64,000 bases of DNA from Glutamicibacter sp. MNS18 (GCF_026107515.2 NZ_JAPCHW010000003.1:372001-436000); one strand, 5' to 3'. Counted from the first letter of the stretch, positions 9,261 to 19,756 are shown. Numbers and translations are program-made. Notes: generated by a model from the letters alone, not told the origin.

Positions 9261-9286
9261 CCGGTGGGCAGGATGCCGCGCCGTCC

Positions 9287-10909
9287 TCAACCGTTATCCG
9301 GTACCCGTTCCCCCGAACCGAGGAGGACCTGTTGCTCCCGGGCCGGGGTGAACCATTGCGCCTTCGGCCTCGGGCCGTACTCATCCAGTGCCAACAGCCG
9401 GCATACCTGATCGGTCAGCAGCAGCTTGGGCGGTTCCGGCCCTTGGCGTACCCGCGAGAGATCCGTCGACGTACACAACCCGTTGACCACGCTGTTGGGT
9501 AACGACTCGGTCAGCATCCCGTGCGGGCTGCGCCACAGGATCGACCCGTCGGGGCAATGCACACTGGTCCATCCCAGCAGATGCCGATACAGCTGATGGC
9601 GTTTGCACAGCTGGCGGGTGTTGGTGCGGCTGGTTTTCCCGCCCTTGGCCCAATCCTCGATGTGGTCCACTTCCGAATGCTGCGATGACCGTCGGCACCC
9701 CGGAAAAGTGCAGCACCCGTCGCGCAGGGCCACGAAATCCCGCAGGGCGCGCGGTGGGCGGTAGCGTTTGCGGCCCACATCCATTGGGGCACCGTCCCAC
9801 GGGTCGGTAAGTACCCGGGCAAAGGACGGTGCCCGGGCGGCGAGCTTCAGAGCCACACCCATGGGGATCGGACCGTGTCCTTGCAGGTCGGCCAGCCCCT
9901 TGCCGTGATCGACCAGCAATTCGACCGCAGGAACCGTGACCATCAGTTTGACCTGGTACCCCGGCCCCGGCTTCGCCGGCCACCCATCGATCAGGACATC
10001 GCGCATGATATCTGAACGCAGCTGTGCCATGGACCGCTCGTCATCGGCGAATTGGGCCTTGGCATGTGCATCCACGCTGTTCATCACCGTTTGAGCGTCC
10101 TCGGCCGGCAGATACCAGGCGATGCTGGCCATCCCGTTCGGTTGCGGGCGGCAGGTGATCCGCCGGTCCTGCTCGGCCCGGTCCCTGGCCTGTTGTGCGG
10201 ATTCAGGTAGAAGTTTTTGCCGCACCCGCCGACTCTTGTCCATAACCTGCTCATCGGTGCCACGGCGGGCCACCGGCAGCAACTGCTCCTCCAGCTCGGC
10301 CACCTGCGCCGGTTCAAGCTCCTGGGACCGGGAGACGATCGTGGAGGCGGCATTCATCGTGATGGCGCCGTCACACAATGCCCGGAAGGTGTTCGGGCAG
10401 AGATCGCGTAGCCCCAGGGACACCATCAGCCGCCGGCCGGCCTTCTGCACCGTCTTCCGGCTCATGGTCGATAATTCGGTCACGTAGTTGGAACGCACCA
10501 CGTCGTGATCGGAGGGGTCAACACCCCATCGTTCCTCCAGATACTGATCCATCTCCATGCCAGCGGGAACGTCCAGGGGTTCGCCGGGCAGGGTCTCGAC
10601 CTCGCAGCGCAACGGGCCCCGCATGGCCAGTTCCAGTCCGTCGGCCATGGTCATCGCCTCGTAGGCGTCGAGCATCGAACGGTATTCGTTCAGCAGCTTG
10701 ATCCGGGCCAGCGCCGGACCGGCCCAGCCGGGCACCCCCAGCTCCTGGACCTGCGCCCATTTGGCTTCCATGGCCAAGCCCAGCGTCGCCAGTTCAACCG
10801 GCCCCGCCCACAACCTGCCGTCATCCCCCGCGTATTTGCGCATCCCGTCGGGCATCAGCGGCAGACGACTGGAATCGTCGTCGCTATCGAATACCTCTTT
10901 GAGATCCAT
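9287..10909 (-). CDS. DUF222 / HNH endonuclease domain protein (13E12-type)
   Basis: 540 aa. The long N-terminal region is the DUF222 helical domain. The C-terminus carries a compact HNH nuclease: RDGCCTFPGCRR (two Cys zinc ligands), then SEVDHIEDWAKGGKT (catalytic His in DHI) and TNTRQLCKRHQ. Many copies of this family occur in actinobacterial genomes, often as dispersed repeats; the biological role is not established. Nothing in the immediate context marks it as a mobile intron or a restriction system. Confidence 0.85.
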   Translation of the reverse strand: MDLKEVFDSDDDSSRLPLMPDGMRKYAGDDGRLWAGPVELATLGLAMEAKWAQVQELGVPGWAGPALARIKLLNEYRSMLDAYEAMTMADGLELAMRGPLRCEVETLPGEPLDVPAGMEMDQYLEERWGVDPSDHDVVRSNYVTELSTMSRKTVQKAGRRLMVSLGLRDLCPNTFRALCDGAITMNAASTIVSRSQELEPAQVAELEEQLLPVARRGTDEQVMDKSRRVRQKLLPESAQQARDRAEQDRRITCRPQPNGMASIAWYLPAEDAQTVMNSVDAHAKAQFADDERSMAQLRSDIMRDVLIDGWPAKPGPGYQVKLMVTVPAVELLVDHGKGLADLQGHGPIPMGVALKLAARAPSFARVLTDPWDGAPMDVGRKRYRPPRALRDFVALRDGCCTFPGCRRSSQHSEVDHIEDWAKGGKTSRTNTRQLCKRHQLYRHLLGWTSVHCPDGSILWRSPHGMLTESLPNSVVNGLCTSTDLSRVRQGPEPPKLLLTDQVCRLLALDEYGPRPKAQWFTPAREQQVLLGSGERVPDNG

Positions 10910-10994
10910 ACTCCATTATCCCAAGGAACACGGGGGAACTGAAGAGTTATTCGAATAAATCTTCGAACTAATTACCAGGAGTCGCGGCCCCGGC

Positions 10995-12050
10995 CTACGG
11001 TACGCGGGCGGTCCATTCATCGGTGGAGAACTTGGAATCTGCCAGCGTACGGGCTGCGGCCCGGGTGTCCTCGCCCACGGCGCCCGGCGTGGCTCCATAG
11101 CGTTCGGTGAAGGTCTGCATCATGATGTTGATGACTTCCGCGCGCTCCAGCCGGGTCTGGCTCTTGAGCGGGTCCACCCGCTTGACCGCGCTGGCGATGC
11201 CCTTGTCGGAGAGCTTCTCGCGGCCGATGCGCAGCACATCGACCATTTTCTGCGCGTCGATATCGTAGCTCATGGTCACGTGGTGCAGCAGGCCGCCGCG
11301 GGCCAGCCGCTTCTGCGCGGCCCCGCCGATTTTCCCCTCGGCGGTGGCGATGTCGTTCAACGGCTTGTAGTAGGCCTGCACCCCCATGCGGGTCAGCGCA
11401 TCCATGACCCAGGCATCCAGGAAGGGGTAGGAATCGGCGAAGCTCATCCCGTCCACCAGCGAGTCCGGGGCGTACAACGAGTAGGTGATGCAGTTGCCGG
11501 CTTCCATGAACATCGCCCCTCCGCCGGAGATCCGGCGCACCACCTGCACGCCGTGGCGTTCGGCGGCCTGTGCATCTACCTCGTTGGCCAGGGACTGGAA
11601 GGAGCCGATGACTACCGCGCGCTCATCCCAGTCCCAGAAGCGGATCGTGGGCTTGCGATTTCCCGCGGCGACCTCGCGCGCCAGCACCTCATCCAGGGCC
11701 ACCTGCTCGGTGATCGGGATGGCCTGCGGGCCGATGATTTCCCAGTCGTGGTCGGCCCAGCCGGTGGCATGGCCCAGCGCCCGGCGCACCACACGGGCCA
11801 CCGCCTCGGCGTCGAAGCCGAACATCACCGCGCCCTCGCGCAGGTTCGCGGCTACCGCATCGCGGATCGTGGAGTGGCTGGCGTCGGTGGGCAACCCGAC
11901 CAGCGCCCGGTTGATGTCCTCCAGCGCCTCATCGGGCTCCAGGAAGAAGTCCCCGTTGATTGATGCCTCGGCAATCCCGCTCCCGTCGCTGAGCAGGTCC
12001 GCGATGACCAGCTTGCCGCCAACTACCTTGTATTCGCCATGGTGCCTCAT
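10995..12050 (-). CDS. Lipoate--protein ligase family protein
   Basis: 351 aa. The N-terminal 85 residues resemble the accessory domain that in LplA lies at the C-terminus (GEYKVVGGKLVIADL, then a domain ending near GFDAEAVARVVRRALG). The remainder is the BPL/LplA/LipB catalytic fold, with the hallmark RRISGGGAMF and NDIATAEGKIGGAAQKR, which supplies the lysine used to bind the lipoyl-adenylate. Likely attaches lipoate, or an octanoyl group as LipM does, to E2/GcvH proteins. The circularly swapped domain order is seen in other actinobacterial ligases. Which acyl donor it uses is not resolvable. Confidence 0.8.
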   Translation of the reverse strand: MRHHGEYKVVGGKLVIADLLSDGSGIAEASINGDFFLEPDEALEDINRALVGLPTDASHSTIRDAVAANLREGAVMFGFDAEAVARVVRRALGHATGWADHDWEIIGPQAIPITEQVALDEVLAREVAAGNRKPTIRFWDWDERAVVIGSFQSLANEVDAQAAERHGVQVVRRISGGGAMFMEAGNCITYSLYAPDSLVDGMSFADSYPFLDAWVMDALTRMGVQAYYKPLNDIATAEGKIGGAAQKRLARGGLLHHVTMSYDIDAQKMVDVLRIGREKLSDKGIASAVKRVDPLKSQTRLERAEVINIMMQTFTERYGATPGAVGEDTRAAARTLADSKFSTDEWTARVP

Positions 12051-12112
12051 GCCTTCATCATATCGGCACGCGCCCGGCCAATATCAAGGTGACTTCTGGT
12101 TTTAAAGACCAA

Positions 12113-12153
12113 CGGCGGGTGGTGAACGGAAATCATCCGCACACCACCCGCCG
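12113..12153 (-). terminator. Terminator of rpmE2
   Basis: Perfect 12-bp stem CGGCGGGTGGTG (12113-12124) with CACCACCCGCCG (12142-12153). In the minus direction it lies just past the rpmE2 stop and is followed by TTGGTCTTTAAAA. Confidence 0.75.
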
Positions 12154-12179
12154 ACTGGAAAAACGGGGGCAGGTAAAAC

Positions 12180-12437
12180 CTACTTCTTGCCGCCGAAGCC
12201 CTTGAAACGGGCGTTGAAGCGCTCGACGCGGCCGGCGGTGTCCATGATGCGCTGCTTACCGGTGTAGAACGGGTGCGAAGCGGCCGAGATTTCGACGTCG
12301 ATGACTGGGTACTCGTTGCCGTCCTCCCAGGTGATGGTCTTGGAGCTGCCAACGGTGGAACGGGTCAGGAACTTCTCGCCCGATGCCAGATCGTTGAAGA
12401 CAACGTAGTTGTACTTTGGATGGATGTCAGCCTTCAT
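12180..12437 (-). CDS. rpmE2: 50S ribosomal protein L31 type B
   Basis: 85 aa. Matches type B L31: [19 protein letters not shown] at the start and [24 protein letters not shown] near the end. There is no CxxC pair, so it is the zinc-independent paralogue that can replace zinc-binding L31 when zinc is scarce. AAAGGG lies before the ATG. In other actinobacteria this gene is often repressed by Zur; I searched the 136-nt upstream gap by eye and did not find a convincing Zur box. Confidence 0.95.
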   Translation of the reverse strand: MKADIHPKYNYVVFNDLASGEKFLTRSTVGSSKTITWEDGNEYPVIDVEISAASHPFYTGKQRIMDTAGRVERFNARFKGFGGKK

Positions 12438-12573
12438 GCTTTATACCCTTTGGTTATCTGCCACTGGATTTTGCCAGCAACAACGTACTCGGAAAATTGG
12501 TGCCTGCATGGCACGCGGGCGCGCACACAGACATTCCATCCTATCGCACCCCTCGGGCTTTGGCCGAACCGGC

Positions 12574-13407
12574 TCAGCGTTGTGAAGAACACAGTTGCCA
12601 GAAGGCCACCGCGCTGGCCGCGGCCACGTTCAACGAGGCCACCTCGCGGGCCATCGGGATGATCACGCATTCATCAACCTGTTCCAGAGTTTCGGGGCGT
12701 ACCCCGCGCCCCTCGTTGCCCAGGATCATCGCGATCTTCTCCCCCGGGGCAGGATGCAGTTCATCCAGCGCCGTGGCGTCCTCGGTCAGTTCCAGGGCAA
12801 GGATACGGTAGCCATGCCCGCGGATACGTTCCAGGTCCGCCGGCCAGGAGCCCAGCCGCACCCAGTCGATGGTCAGCGCGGTGCCCATCGAGACCCGGAC
12901 GCTGCGCCGGTAGAGCGGGTCCACGCACTGCGGGGTGATCAGCACCGCGTCCACCCCGAGTCCGGCGGCCGAGCGCAGCAGCGCGCCGAGGTTGGAGTGG
13001 TCAGCGATGTCCTCCAGTACCGCGATCCGCGTGGAGCGGGACAGCACCTGATCCAGGTCCAGCGGGGCCGGGCGCTCCATGGCCGCCAACGCCCCGCGGT
13101 GCAGGTGGAACCCGGTCAACGCCTCCAGCTCGGCGTCCTCGCCGACGAAGATCGGTGCCTGCGGGTAGCGGGCGAACTCGGCTTCCAGCTGCGGCAGGTA
13201 CTTGCGGGCCAGCAGGAAGCTGCGCGGCACATGGCCCATGGAAATCGCCCGTTGCACCACCATGGTGCTCTCGGCGATGTAGATCCCGTTCTCAATATCG
13301 CTGCGCATGCGCAGGCTGGCCTCGGACAGGCGCAGGTAGTCATCCAGCCGCGGGTCGGAGAGCGCGGCGATCTCATGCACCCGGTGGGCGTAGTCCGGCT
13401 CAGCCAC
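12574..13407 (-). CDS. TrmH/SpoU-family RNA 2'-O-methyltransferase
   Basis: 277 aa from a GTG start. An N-terminal substrate-recognition region (1-115) is followed by the SPOUT domain. Motif 1 is DHSNLGALLRSA (136-147), motif 2 LGNEGRGV (229-236), and motif 3 IPMAREVASLNVAAA (250-264), which form the knotted SAM site. Expected to methylate a ribose in tRNA or rRNA; the exact target is not predictable. Its start overlaps the stop of the TauE gene by 8 nt, so the two are translationally coupled. Confidence 0.9.
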   Translation of the reverse strand: MAEPDYAHRVHEIAALSDPRLDDYLRLSEASLRMRSDIENGIYIAESTMVVQRAISMGHVPRSFLLARKYLPQLEAEFARYPQAPIFVGEDAELEALTGFHLHRGALAAMERPAPLDLDQVLSRSTRIAVLEDIADHSNLGALLRSAAGLGVDAVLITPQCVDPLYRRSVRVSMGTALTIDWVRLGSWPADLERIRGHGYRILALELTEDATALDELHPAPGEKIAMILGNEGRGVRPETLEQVDECVIIPMAREVASLNVAAASAVAFWQLCSSQR

Positions 13408-14206
13408 CGTTGACCAACTTGTAGCCCATGTTGCCCAGCGCCACCAGACCCAGTGCGACGATAACCACGCGCAGCCAGAACGGGGAGAGCTTGCGACCCA
13501 CCTTGGCGCCGATGAATCCGCCGATCAACGAGCCGACGGCGATCAGCAGCACCACGATCCAGTGGATCCGCTCCGGGGCGATGATCAGGTACATGGCCGC
13601 GGCGATGAGGTTCACCAGCAGCGAGAGGATCACCTTGATCGCATTGGACTGCTGCAGCGAGGCCTGCAGGAACACGCCGAACACCGCCATCAGCAGCACG
13701 CCCTGGGCGGCGGTGAAGTAGCCGCCGTAGACGCCGATGAGGAACACCAGGATGTACAGGACCAGCGGGATCTTCGCCTGGTCGGCGGCATCCGGGTCGG
13801 TACCGCCGCGGGCGGCCTGCCGGGATTTGGCCCAGGCGGACAGCCGCGGCTGGAAGATCACCAGCACCAGGGCGGCCGCCAGCAGGATCGGGGCCACCAC
13901 CCCGAACACCGATTCGGGCAGGTTCAGCAGCAGCAGCGAACCGATCAGCCCGCCGATGAGCGAAAGCGGCACCAGTTTCAGCAGCGTGCGCTTGACCTGC
14001 AGGGCCTCGCGGCGGTACCCCCAGGCCCCGGAGAAGCCGCCGGCCACCAGGCCCATCGCATTGGAGACCACCGCGTTGACCGGGGTGATGCCCAGCGCCA
14101 CCAGGATCGGGAAGGTGACCAGGGTGCCGGAGCCGACCACCGTATTGATGGTGCCGGCCCACAGGCCACCGAGGAAGATCAGTAGTTCCTGCCAGTATTC
14201 AACCAA
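13400..14206 (-). CDS. TauE/SafE-family membrane permease
   Basis: 268 aa. Start inferred as TTG at 14206: it is 14 nt after the upstream stop with AGAAGG at a workable distance, and the first residues (MVEYWQELLIFLGGLWAG) begin the first TM helix; the longer frame upstream is read-through of the ABC gene in another frame. About eight TM segments in two halves, each with the family pattern (GTINTVVGSGTLVTFP and GYFTAAQGVLLMAV). Family members export sulfite, sulfoacetate or related organosulfur anions; the substrate here is unknown. Lies between an ABC ATPase and a SpoU methyltransferase in one minus-strand run. Confidence 0.85.
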   Translation of the reverse strand: MVEYWQELLIFLGGLWAGTINTVVGSGTLVTFPILVALGITPVNAVVSNAMGLVAGGFSGAWGYRREALQVKRTLLKLVPLSLIGGLIGSLLLLNLPESVFGVVAPILLAAALVLVIFQPRLSAWAKSRQAARGGTDPDAADQAKIPLVLYILVFLIGVYGGYFTAAQGVLLMAVFGVFLQASLQQSNAIKVILSLLVNLIAAAMYLIIAPERIHWIVVLLIAVGSLIGGFIGAKVGRKLSPFWLRVVIVALGLVALGNMGYKLVNGG

Positions 14207-14220
14207 GACCCAGCAGCCTT

Positions 14221-15006
14221 CTAACGGCGCGCGAACGCGGTGTAGCGTCCGTTGTCCACTCGTACGGCCAGGTCCATCTCGTAGGTCGCGGCCAGGTTCT
14301 GCTCGCTCAGCGTCGCGGCCAGTTCCCCGGCGGCCACCACCTTGCCGCGATTGAGCAGCAGCGCGTGGGTGAACCCCGGCGGGATCTCCTCCAGGTGGTG
14401 GGTGACCAGCACCAGGGCCGGGGCATCCTCGTCGGCGGCCAGCTGACCCATCCGGTGGACCAGGTCCTCGCGTCCGGCCACATCCAGGCCGGCCGAGGGC
14501 TCGTCCAGGATCAGCAGTTCCGGGTCGGTCATCAGCGCCCGGGCAATCAGCACCCGCTTGCGTTCGCCCTCGGAGAGCTTGCCGAAGGGCTGGTTGATGA
14601 AGGTGCTCATCCCCCATTCGTGCAGCAGCGCAAAGGCGCGGCGCTCGTCCATCTTCTCGTACTTCTCGCGCCAGCGGCCGGTGAACCCGTAGGCCGCGGT
14701 GAGCACGACGTTCAGCGCCGTCTCGTGGGCCGGGATCTGGCTGGCGATCAGGGTGGAGCTCAGTCCGATGCGCGGGCGCAGCTCGAACACGTCGACTTTG
14801 CCCAGGGTCTCATCCAGGATGCCGGCGGTGCCCCGGGTGGGGTGCATCCGGGCGGCGGCAATGTTCATCAGGGTGGACTTCCCGGCACCGTTGGGGCCCA
14901 GAACCACCCACCGCTGGCCCTCGGCCACATCCCAGCTGATGCCCGAGAGCAGTTCCTTGCGTCCGCGGACCACGCTGACATCGTTGAAAGATAGCACTTC
15001 GCTCAT
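14221..15006 (-). CDS. Stand-alone ABC transporter ATP-binding protein
   Basis: 261 aa from the ATG at 15006; an in-frame TTG at 15030 is less likely. Walker A is GPNGAGKST (37-45), the signature is LSEGERKRV (144-152), Walker B is LLILDEP (164-170), and the H-loop is VTHHLEEIP. No permease gene is adjacent, only the TauE-type gene 14 nt downstream, which is not an ABC partner. Similar orphan ATPases (YlmA/ModF-like) occur widely without a known partner. Cytoplasmic; function unresolved. Confidence 0.85.
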   Translation of the reverse strand: MSEVLSFNDVSVVRGRKELLSGISWDVAEGQRWVVLGPNGAGKSTLMNIAAARMHPTRGTAGILDETLGKVDVFELRPRIGLSSTLIASQIPAHETALNVVLTAAYGFTGRWREKYEKMDERRAFALLHEWGMSTFINQPFGKLSEGERKRVLIARALMTDPELLILDEPSAGLDVAGREDLVHRMGQLAADEDAPALVLVTHHLEEIPPGFTHALLLNRGKVVAAGELAATLSEQNLAATYEMDLAVRVDNGRYTAFARR

Positions 15007-15139
15007 GGGTAAAACCCTAAACTTTTCCAACGGATTTGCCTAAATTGGGCGACGGGAGGTGCGTAGTGTGGTGCGTTCCGACCCCTGCGGCGGCGCGTCA
15101 TTTTTGGACGCAGAGCGCCGACGGACCCAAGATGGTCTT

Positions 15140-16051
15140 ATGTCTTCAACCTTTGTACTGGTCTCCCGCCCCGACCTGCCCCGGCCCACCTTCGAGGCCC
15201 TGCTGGCCCAGGCCGCCGAGTCCGGGCCGGTTCCGGCCGGCAGCGTCCTGCCGGTGGCCGAATCCTCCGGGCGCCTAGTGTGCCGCATCCAGCTGGATAC
15301 CGACGAGTCCACCCTGCGTGAGCAGGTCGAGCAGTTCGCCGCCGCGCAGTTCGCCCGGGGCTACCTTGCCGCCGATGACGTCTGCCTGGCCGTGGTGCCC
15401 GCCGCGATCACCGAGGCATCGAGGCTGCTGCTGGTCATGGACGTGGACTCCACGCTGATCCGCCAGGAAGTCATCGAGCTGCTGGCCGCCCATGCCGGGC
15501 GCGAGGCCGAGGTCGCGGAAGTCACCGAGGCGGCGATGCGCGGGGAACTGGATTTCGCCCAATCGCTGGTGCAGCGGGTCGCCACCCTTGAAGGTCTGGA
15601 GGACCGGGTGCTGGGCGAGGTGCTCGAGCGCATCGAGTTCTCCCCCGGGGCACGCGAGCTGGTGGCCCGCTTCCACGCCGCCGGGCACCTGGTGGCGGTG
15701 GTTTCCGGCGGGTTCCAGCAGATCCTGGATCCGCTGGCCGCCGAGCTGGGGCTGGACCATGCGCTGGCCAACACCCTGGGAATCGTCGACGGGGTGCTGG
15801 ACGGCACCGTGCACGGGAAGATCGTGGACCGCAGCACCAAGCAGGAGATGCTGCACTCCTGGGCCGCAGCGCACGGGATCCCGGTTTCGGCCACCATCGC
15901 CGCCGGCGACGGGGCCAACGACCTGGACATGCTCAACACCGCCGGGCTCGGCGTCGCCTACAACGCCAAACCCGCCCTGCGTGAGCAGGCGGCGGTGAAA
16001 CTGGACTTCCCCGCGCTGGATGTGATCGCGGACCTGGTACTGGAACGCTGA
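15140..16051 (+). CDS. serB: Phosphoserine phosphatase
   Basis: 303 aa from the ATG at 15140. HAD motif I is DVDST (101-105, nucleophile Asp101, acid/base Asp103), followed by the SerB cap with EVIELLAAHAG and GELDFAQSLVQRV. Motif II is VVSGGF and motif III/IV is AAGDGANDLDML. The first 90 residues form a less conserved N-terminal domain, in the position of the ACT-like domain of other SerB proteins. Catalyses the last step of serine synthesis, phosphoserine to serine. Serine feeds the cysE-cysK pair at the far end of the window. Confidence 0.95.
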   Translation: MSSTFVLVSRPDLPRPTFEALLAQAAESGPVPAGSVLPVAESSGRLVCRIQLDTDESTLREQVEQFAAAQFARGYLAADDVCLAVVPAAITEASRLLLVMDVDSTLIRQEVIELLAAHAGREAEVAEVTEAAMRGELDFAQSLVQRVATLEGLEDRVLGEVLERIEFSPGARELVARFHAAGHLVAVVSGGFQQILDPLAAELGLDHALANTLGIVDGVLDGTVHGKIVDRSTKQEMLHSWAAAHGIPVSATIAAGDGANDLDMLNTAGLGVAYNAKPALREQAAVKLDFPALDVIADLVLER

Positions 16052-16257
16052 GGTCCCCCGCCCGGCCTGCCCCGCGGGGCGGCCCCGGTCAATTCCAACA
16101 ACTGCATAACGATTCGCACCGAACCGGCCAAATGTGCCGGATGGAGTTGTTCAAACAGATAGTATTTTTAAGGCGCACTGCACGCCGTCGGTGAGGGATT
16201 TCCCGCCGCGGTACCGTGCCGCCCTACCCCATGATCCCCGCGAAAGAGCCAATACCC

Positions 16258-17991
16258 GTGCAGACCCCCGAACCGGATTCAAGCGAACAGCCCACCCCGG
16301 CCGCCACGAAGAGCAGGCGCAGTGCCAAGCCGTGGATCATCTCCGGCGGCGCGCTGGTGGCCGCCGCTGGCCTGTACTTCGGTGGCGCGGCCTGGATCAG
16401 CTCGCAGATCCCGGCGAACACCACCGTCTCCGGGGTGCAGATCGGTTCGATGAACCAGTCCGAAGCCCGGGCCACCCTGGATGCCGAATTGCTGCCGCGG
16501 GCCGCCGAGGCCATCCGGCTCCAGGTCCACGGCACCGGCTACGAGCTGGACCCGGAAAAGGCCGGACTGCATATCGACACCGCCGCCACGGTGGCGGACC
16601 TGACCCGCTACGAGATCAACCCGGTCAGCCTCTACCAGCGGCTGACCGACTCCTACGACGCCTCCCCGGTGGTCATCGCCGACGATCAGAAGCTGACCGC
16701 CGCCGTGCAGTCGGTGGCCGGGGAAGCGGACACCGAAGTGGCCGAGGGCGGCATCGATTTCGCCGATGGCAAGGCCAGCCTGGTCGAGCCGCTGGACGGG
16801 GTCACCGTACGGGTCGAGGATGCCGCCGAGAAGATCGCCGATTCATGGCGTGCCGACGGCGCGGTGATCGAGCTGCCCGCCGAGGTGGTGGCCCCGCAGG
16901 TTTCCGCCGCGGATCTGCAGGCCTTCCTGGATGCCGAGGTTACCCCGCTGCTGGCCTCCCCGGTCACCCTGGATTCCGAGGGCAAGAGCGTAGAGCTTTC
17001 CGCGGCCTCGATTGCCGCAGCGGCAAGCTACTCGGTTTCCGAGGATGGACACCCCCGGCTTTCGCTGGATGACCAGAAGTTGTACGACGCGGCCACCAAG
17101 AACTCGGAGCTGGGCAGTACCGCCAAGGACGCGCGGATCGTGTTGGCCGACGGCAAACCGAAGATCATCGAATCCACCACCGGTGTGGCACTGGAAACCT
17201 CCGGCCTGGGTGCCAAGGTGCTCGCCGCGGCCAAGACCGAGAACCGCACCGCCGAGGTGGTGCTGGAAACCAAGGAGCCGGACTTCAGCACCGAAGATGC
17301 CACCAAACTGGGTGTGAAGGAGGAGATCGTGCACTTCTCCACCCCGTACCCGGCCTCGGACACGGTGCGCACCAAGAACCTGAAGGCCGGTGCCGCGAAG
17401 CTGAACGGGATCCTGGTGCAGCCCGGGGAGACCTTCTCGCTGCTGGGCGTGCTGGCCCCGATCACCACCGCCAACGGCTATTACAGCTCCGGCGTGGTGA
17501 ACAGCGGTTTCGCCACCGAAGCGGTGGGTGGCGGGCTCTCGCAGATCTCCACCCAGATGTATAACGTCGGTTTCCTGGCCGGTTACGACGACATCGAGCA
17601 CAAACCGCACTCGCGCTGGTTCGAACGCTACCCGGCCGGCCGCGAGGCCACCCTCTGGGAGGGCCAGGTGGATATGAAGTGGAAGAACAACACCCCGTAC
17701 GGTGTGATGATCCAGGCCTGGGTCTCCTCCGACGCGGTGCACACCCGCCTGTGGAGCACCAAGTACTGGAAGGTTTCCGAATCCTCCAGCGGCAAGCACA
17801 GCTACACCAACCCGCAGACCGTGTACAACGAGGCCGCCAACTGCACCCCGGAATCCGGGGGACGCCAGGGCTTCACGATCTCCATCACGCGCAACCGCAC
17901 CGCGCTGGACGGTTCGACAACCCTTCCGGCGGACACCAACACCTGGACCTATTCACCGTGGAACAAGGTGGTTTGCGGCAAGAAGCCGTAG
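16258..17991 (+). CDS. VanW-family protein with peptidoglycan-binding-like repeats
   Basis: 577 aa from a GTG at 16258, preceded by GAAAGAG; upstream in-frame starts at 16216 and 16231 lack a clear ribosome site. Short basic N-terminus, one TM (about 25-47), then an extracellular region with two repeats resembling the putative peptidoglycan-binding domain often paired with VanW. The VanW domain follows: HFSTPYPASDTVRTKNL, LVQPGETFSLL, GGLSQISTQMYNV and RYPAGREATLWEG. The type II signal-anchor topology puts it at the cell wall. VanW proteins occur in glycopeptide resistance loci, but their biochemical role is not established. Confidence 0.88.
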   Translation: MQTPEPDSSEQPTPAATKSRRSAKPWIISGGALVAAAGLYFGGAAWISSQIPANTTVSGVQIGSMNQSEARATLDAELLPRAAEAIRLQVHGTGYELDPEKAGLHIDTAATVADLTRYEINPVSLYQRLTDSYDASPVVIADDQKLTAAVQSVAGEADTEVAEGGIDFADGKASLVEPLDGVTVRVEDAAEKIADSWRADGAVIELPAEVVAPQVSAADLQAFLDAEVTPLLASPVTLDSEGKSVELSAASIAAAASYSVSEDGHPRLSLDDQKLYDAATKNSELGSTAKDARIVLADGKPKIIESTTGVALETSGLGAKVLAAAKTENRTAEVVLETKEPDFSTEDATKLGVKEEIVHFSTPYPASDTVRTKNLKAGAAKLNGILVQPGETFSLLGVLAPITTANGYYSSGVVNSGFATEAVGGGLSQISTQMYNVGFLAGYDDIEHKPHSRWFERYPAGREATLWEGQVDMKWKNNTPYGVMIQAWVSSDAVHTRLWSTKYWKVSESSSGKHSYTNPQTVYNEAANCTPESGGRQGFTISITRNRTALDGSTTLPADTNTWTYSPWNKVVCGKKP

Positions 17992-18012
17992 CACCGGAGC
18001 ACGGCTATTAAG

Positions 18013-18050
18013 CCAGCGGACCCCCGTACCGGTGTACGGGGGTCCGCTGG
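18013..18050. terminator. 17-bp perfect palindromic terminator
   Basis: Arms 18013-18029 and 18034-18050 pair perfectly (CCAGCGGACCCCCGTAC and its complement) around the tetraloop CGGT, between convergent VanW and SDR genes. No U-tract. Confidence 0.7.
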
Positions 18051-18080
18051 GTTCCAGTGCCCGCCGGGGCGGGGCGTCTG

Positions 18081-18830
18081 CTAGTTGCCCGAGGCCTTGA
18101 GGAAGTCCCCGGCCCCGCCGACCAGTTCGGTATGCCCGGTTTCCACCTCGGCGAAGACCATCTTGGCGACCTCGGCACCGAATTCCTCCACCGAGTAGAG
18201 CTTGCCCGCGGCCTCGCGGCGGGCGTCGATCGCCCCGGGTTCCATGCGGTTGAGCAGGGTGGCGGTGATGGTGCCCTCGATCATGTCCCCGGAAACCACC
18301 ACGAAGGTGATGTTCTTCTCGGCCAGTTTCGGGATCAGCGCGCGCAGGGCGTCCTCACCGGCACGCTTGGACTTGGCCACCGCGTCGTAGGCTTCCATGG
18401 TGGAGACCTCGTTGATGAAGTGCGCCTGGTGGCTGGTCACGAAGACCACCCGGCCGCCCTCGCTGAGCGCCGGCAGCGCGGCCTCGAGCATCGCCACCTG
18501 CGCGTCGCGGTTCAGCCGCAACGCGTAGTTCTCGCCCATATTGGTTTCCATGCCGCCCGAGGCGTTGAGCACCAGCACGTCCAGCGAGCCGAAGTTCTCC
18601 ACGGCGGCGGCAACCAGCGCCGCCGGGCCCTCGGCGGTGGTCAGGTCGGCTCCCACTGCCACGGCAGATCCGCCCTTGTCCTGGATCCCGGCGACGATCT
18701 TGTTCGCCCGCGGGGCCTTGGAACGGTAGTTGATGACCACGCCGATACCCTGCTCGGCCAGGATCTGCGCGGTCACCGAGCCGATGCCGCGTGAGGAACC
18801 GGTGATGATTGCGCCTTTGTATTCGCTCAA
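18081..18830 (-). CDS. SDR-family oxidoreductase
   Basis: 249 aa Rossmann protein. Cofactor motif TGSSRGIG (10-17) and structural NASGG are present, and DMIEGT follows the active-site helix. The active-site region reads SHQAHFINEVSTMEAYDAVAKSK, so the lysine is five residues after Tyr instead of the usual four (YxxxK). The sequence otherwise resembles FabG-type reductases. It follows fabG on the same strand (gap about 53 nt), suggesting co-transcription. Substrate unknown; it may act on acyl thioesters or be a paralogue with changed activity. Confidence 0.82.
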   Translation of the reverse strand: MSEYKGAIITGSSRGIGSVTAQILAEQGIGVVINYRSKAPRANKIVAGIQDKGGSAVAVGADLTTAEGPAALVAAAVENFGSLDVLVLNASGGMETNMGENYALRLNRDAQVAMLEAALPALSEGGRVVFVTSHQAHFINEVSTMEAYDAVAKSKRAGEDALRALIPKLAEKNITFVVVSGDMIEGTITATLLNRMEPGAIDARREAAGKLYSVEEFGAEVAKMVFAEVETGHTELVGGAGDFLKASGN

Positions 18831-18883
18831 AGTCTTCTTCTCCTAGGTTGTTCGTGTGTGCTGTGGGGCTGTAGCCGTGGGGC

Positions 18884-19729
<846 letters not shown>

Positions 19730-19756
19730 TTACTTCGACGCCGGGTAGAAATTACG

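Noticed and set aside
12438-12573. Zur box ahead of rpmE2
   Set aside because: Searched because of family knowledge; no clear palindromic match.
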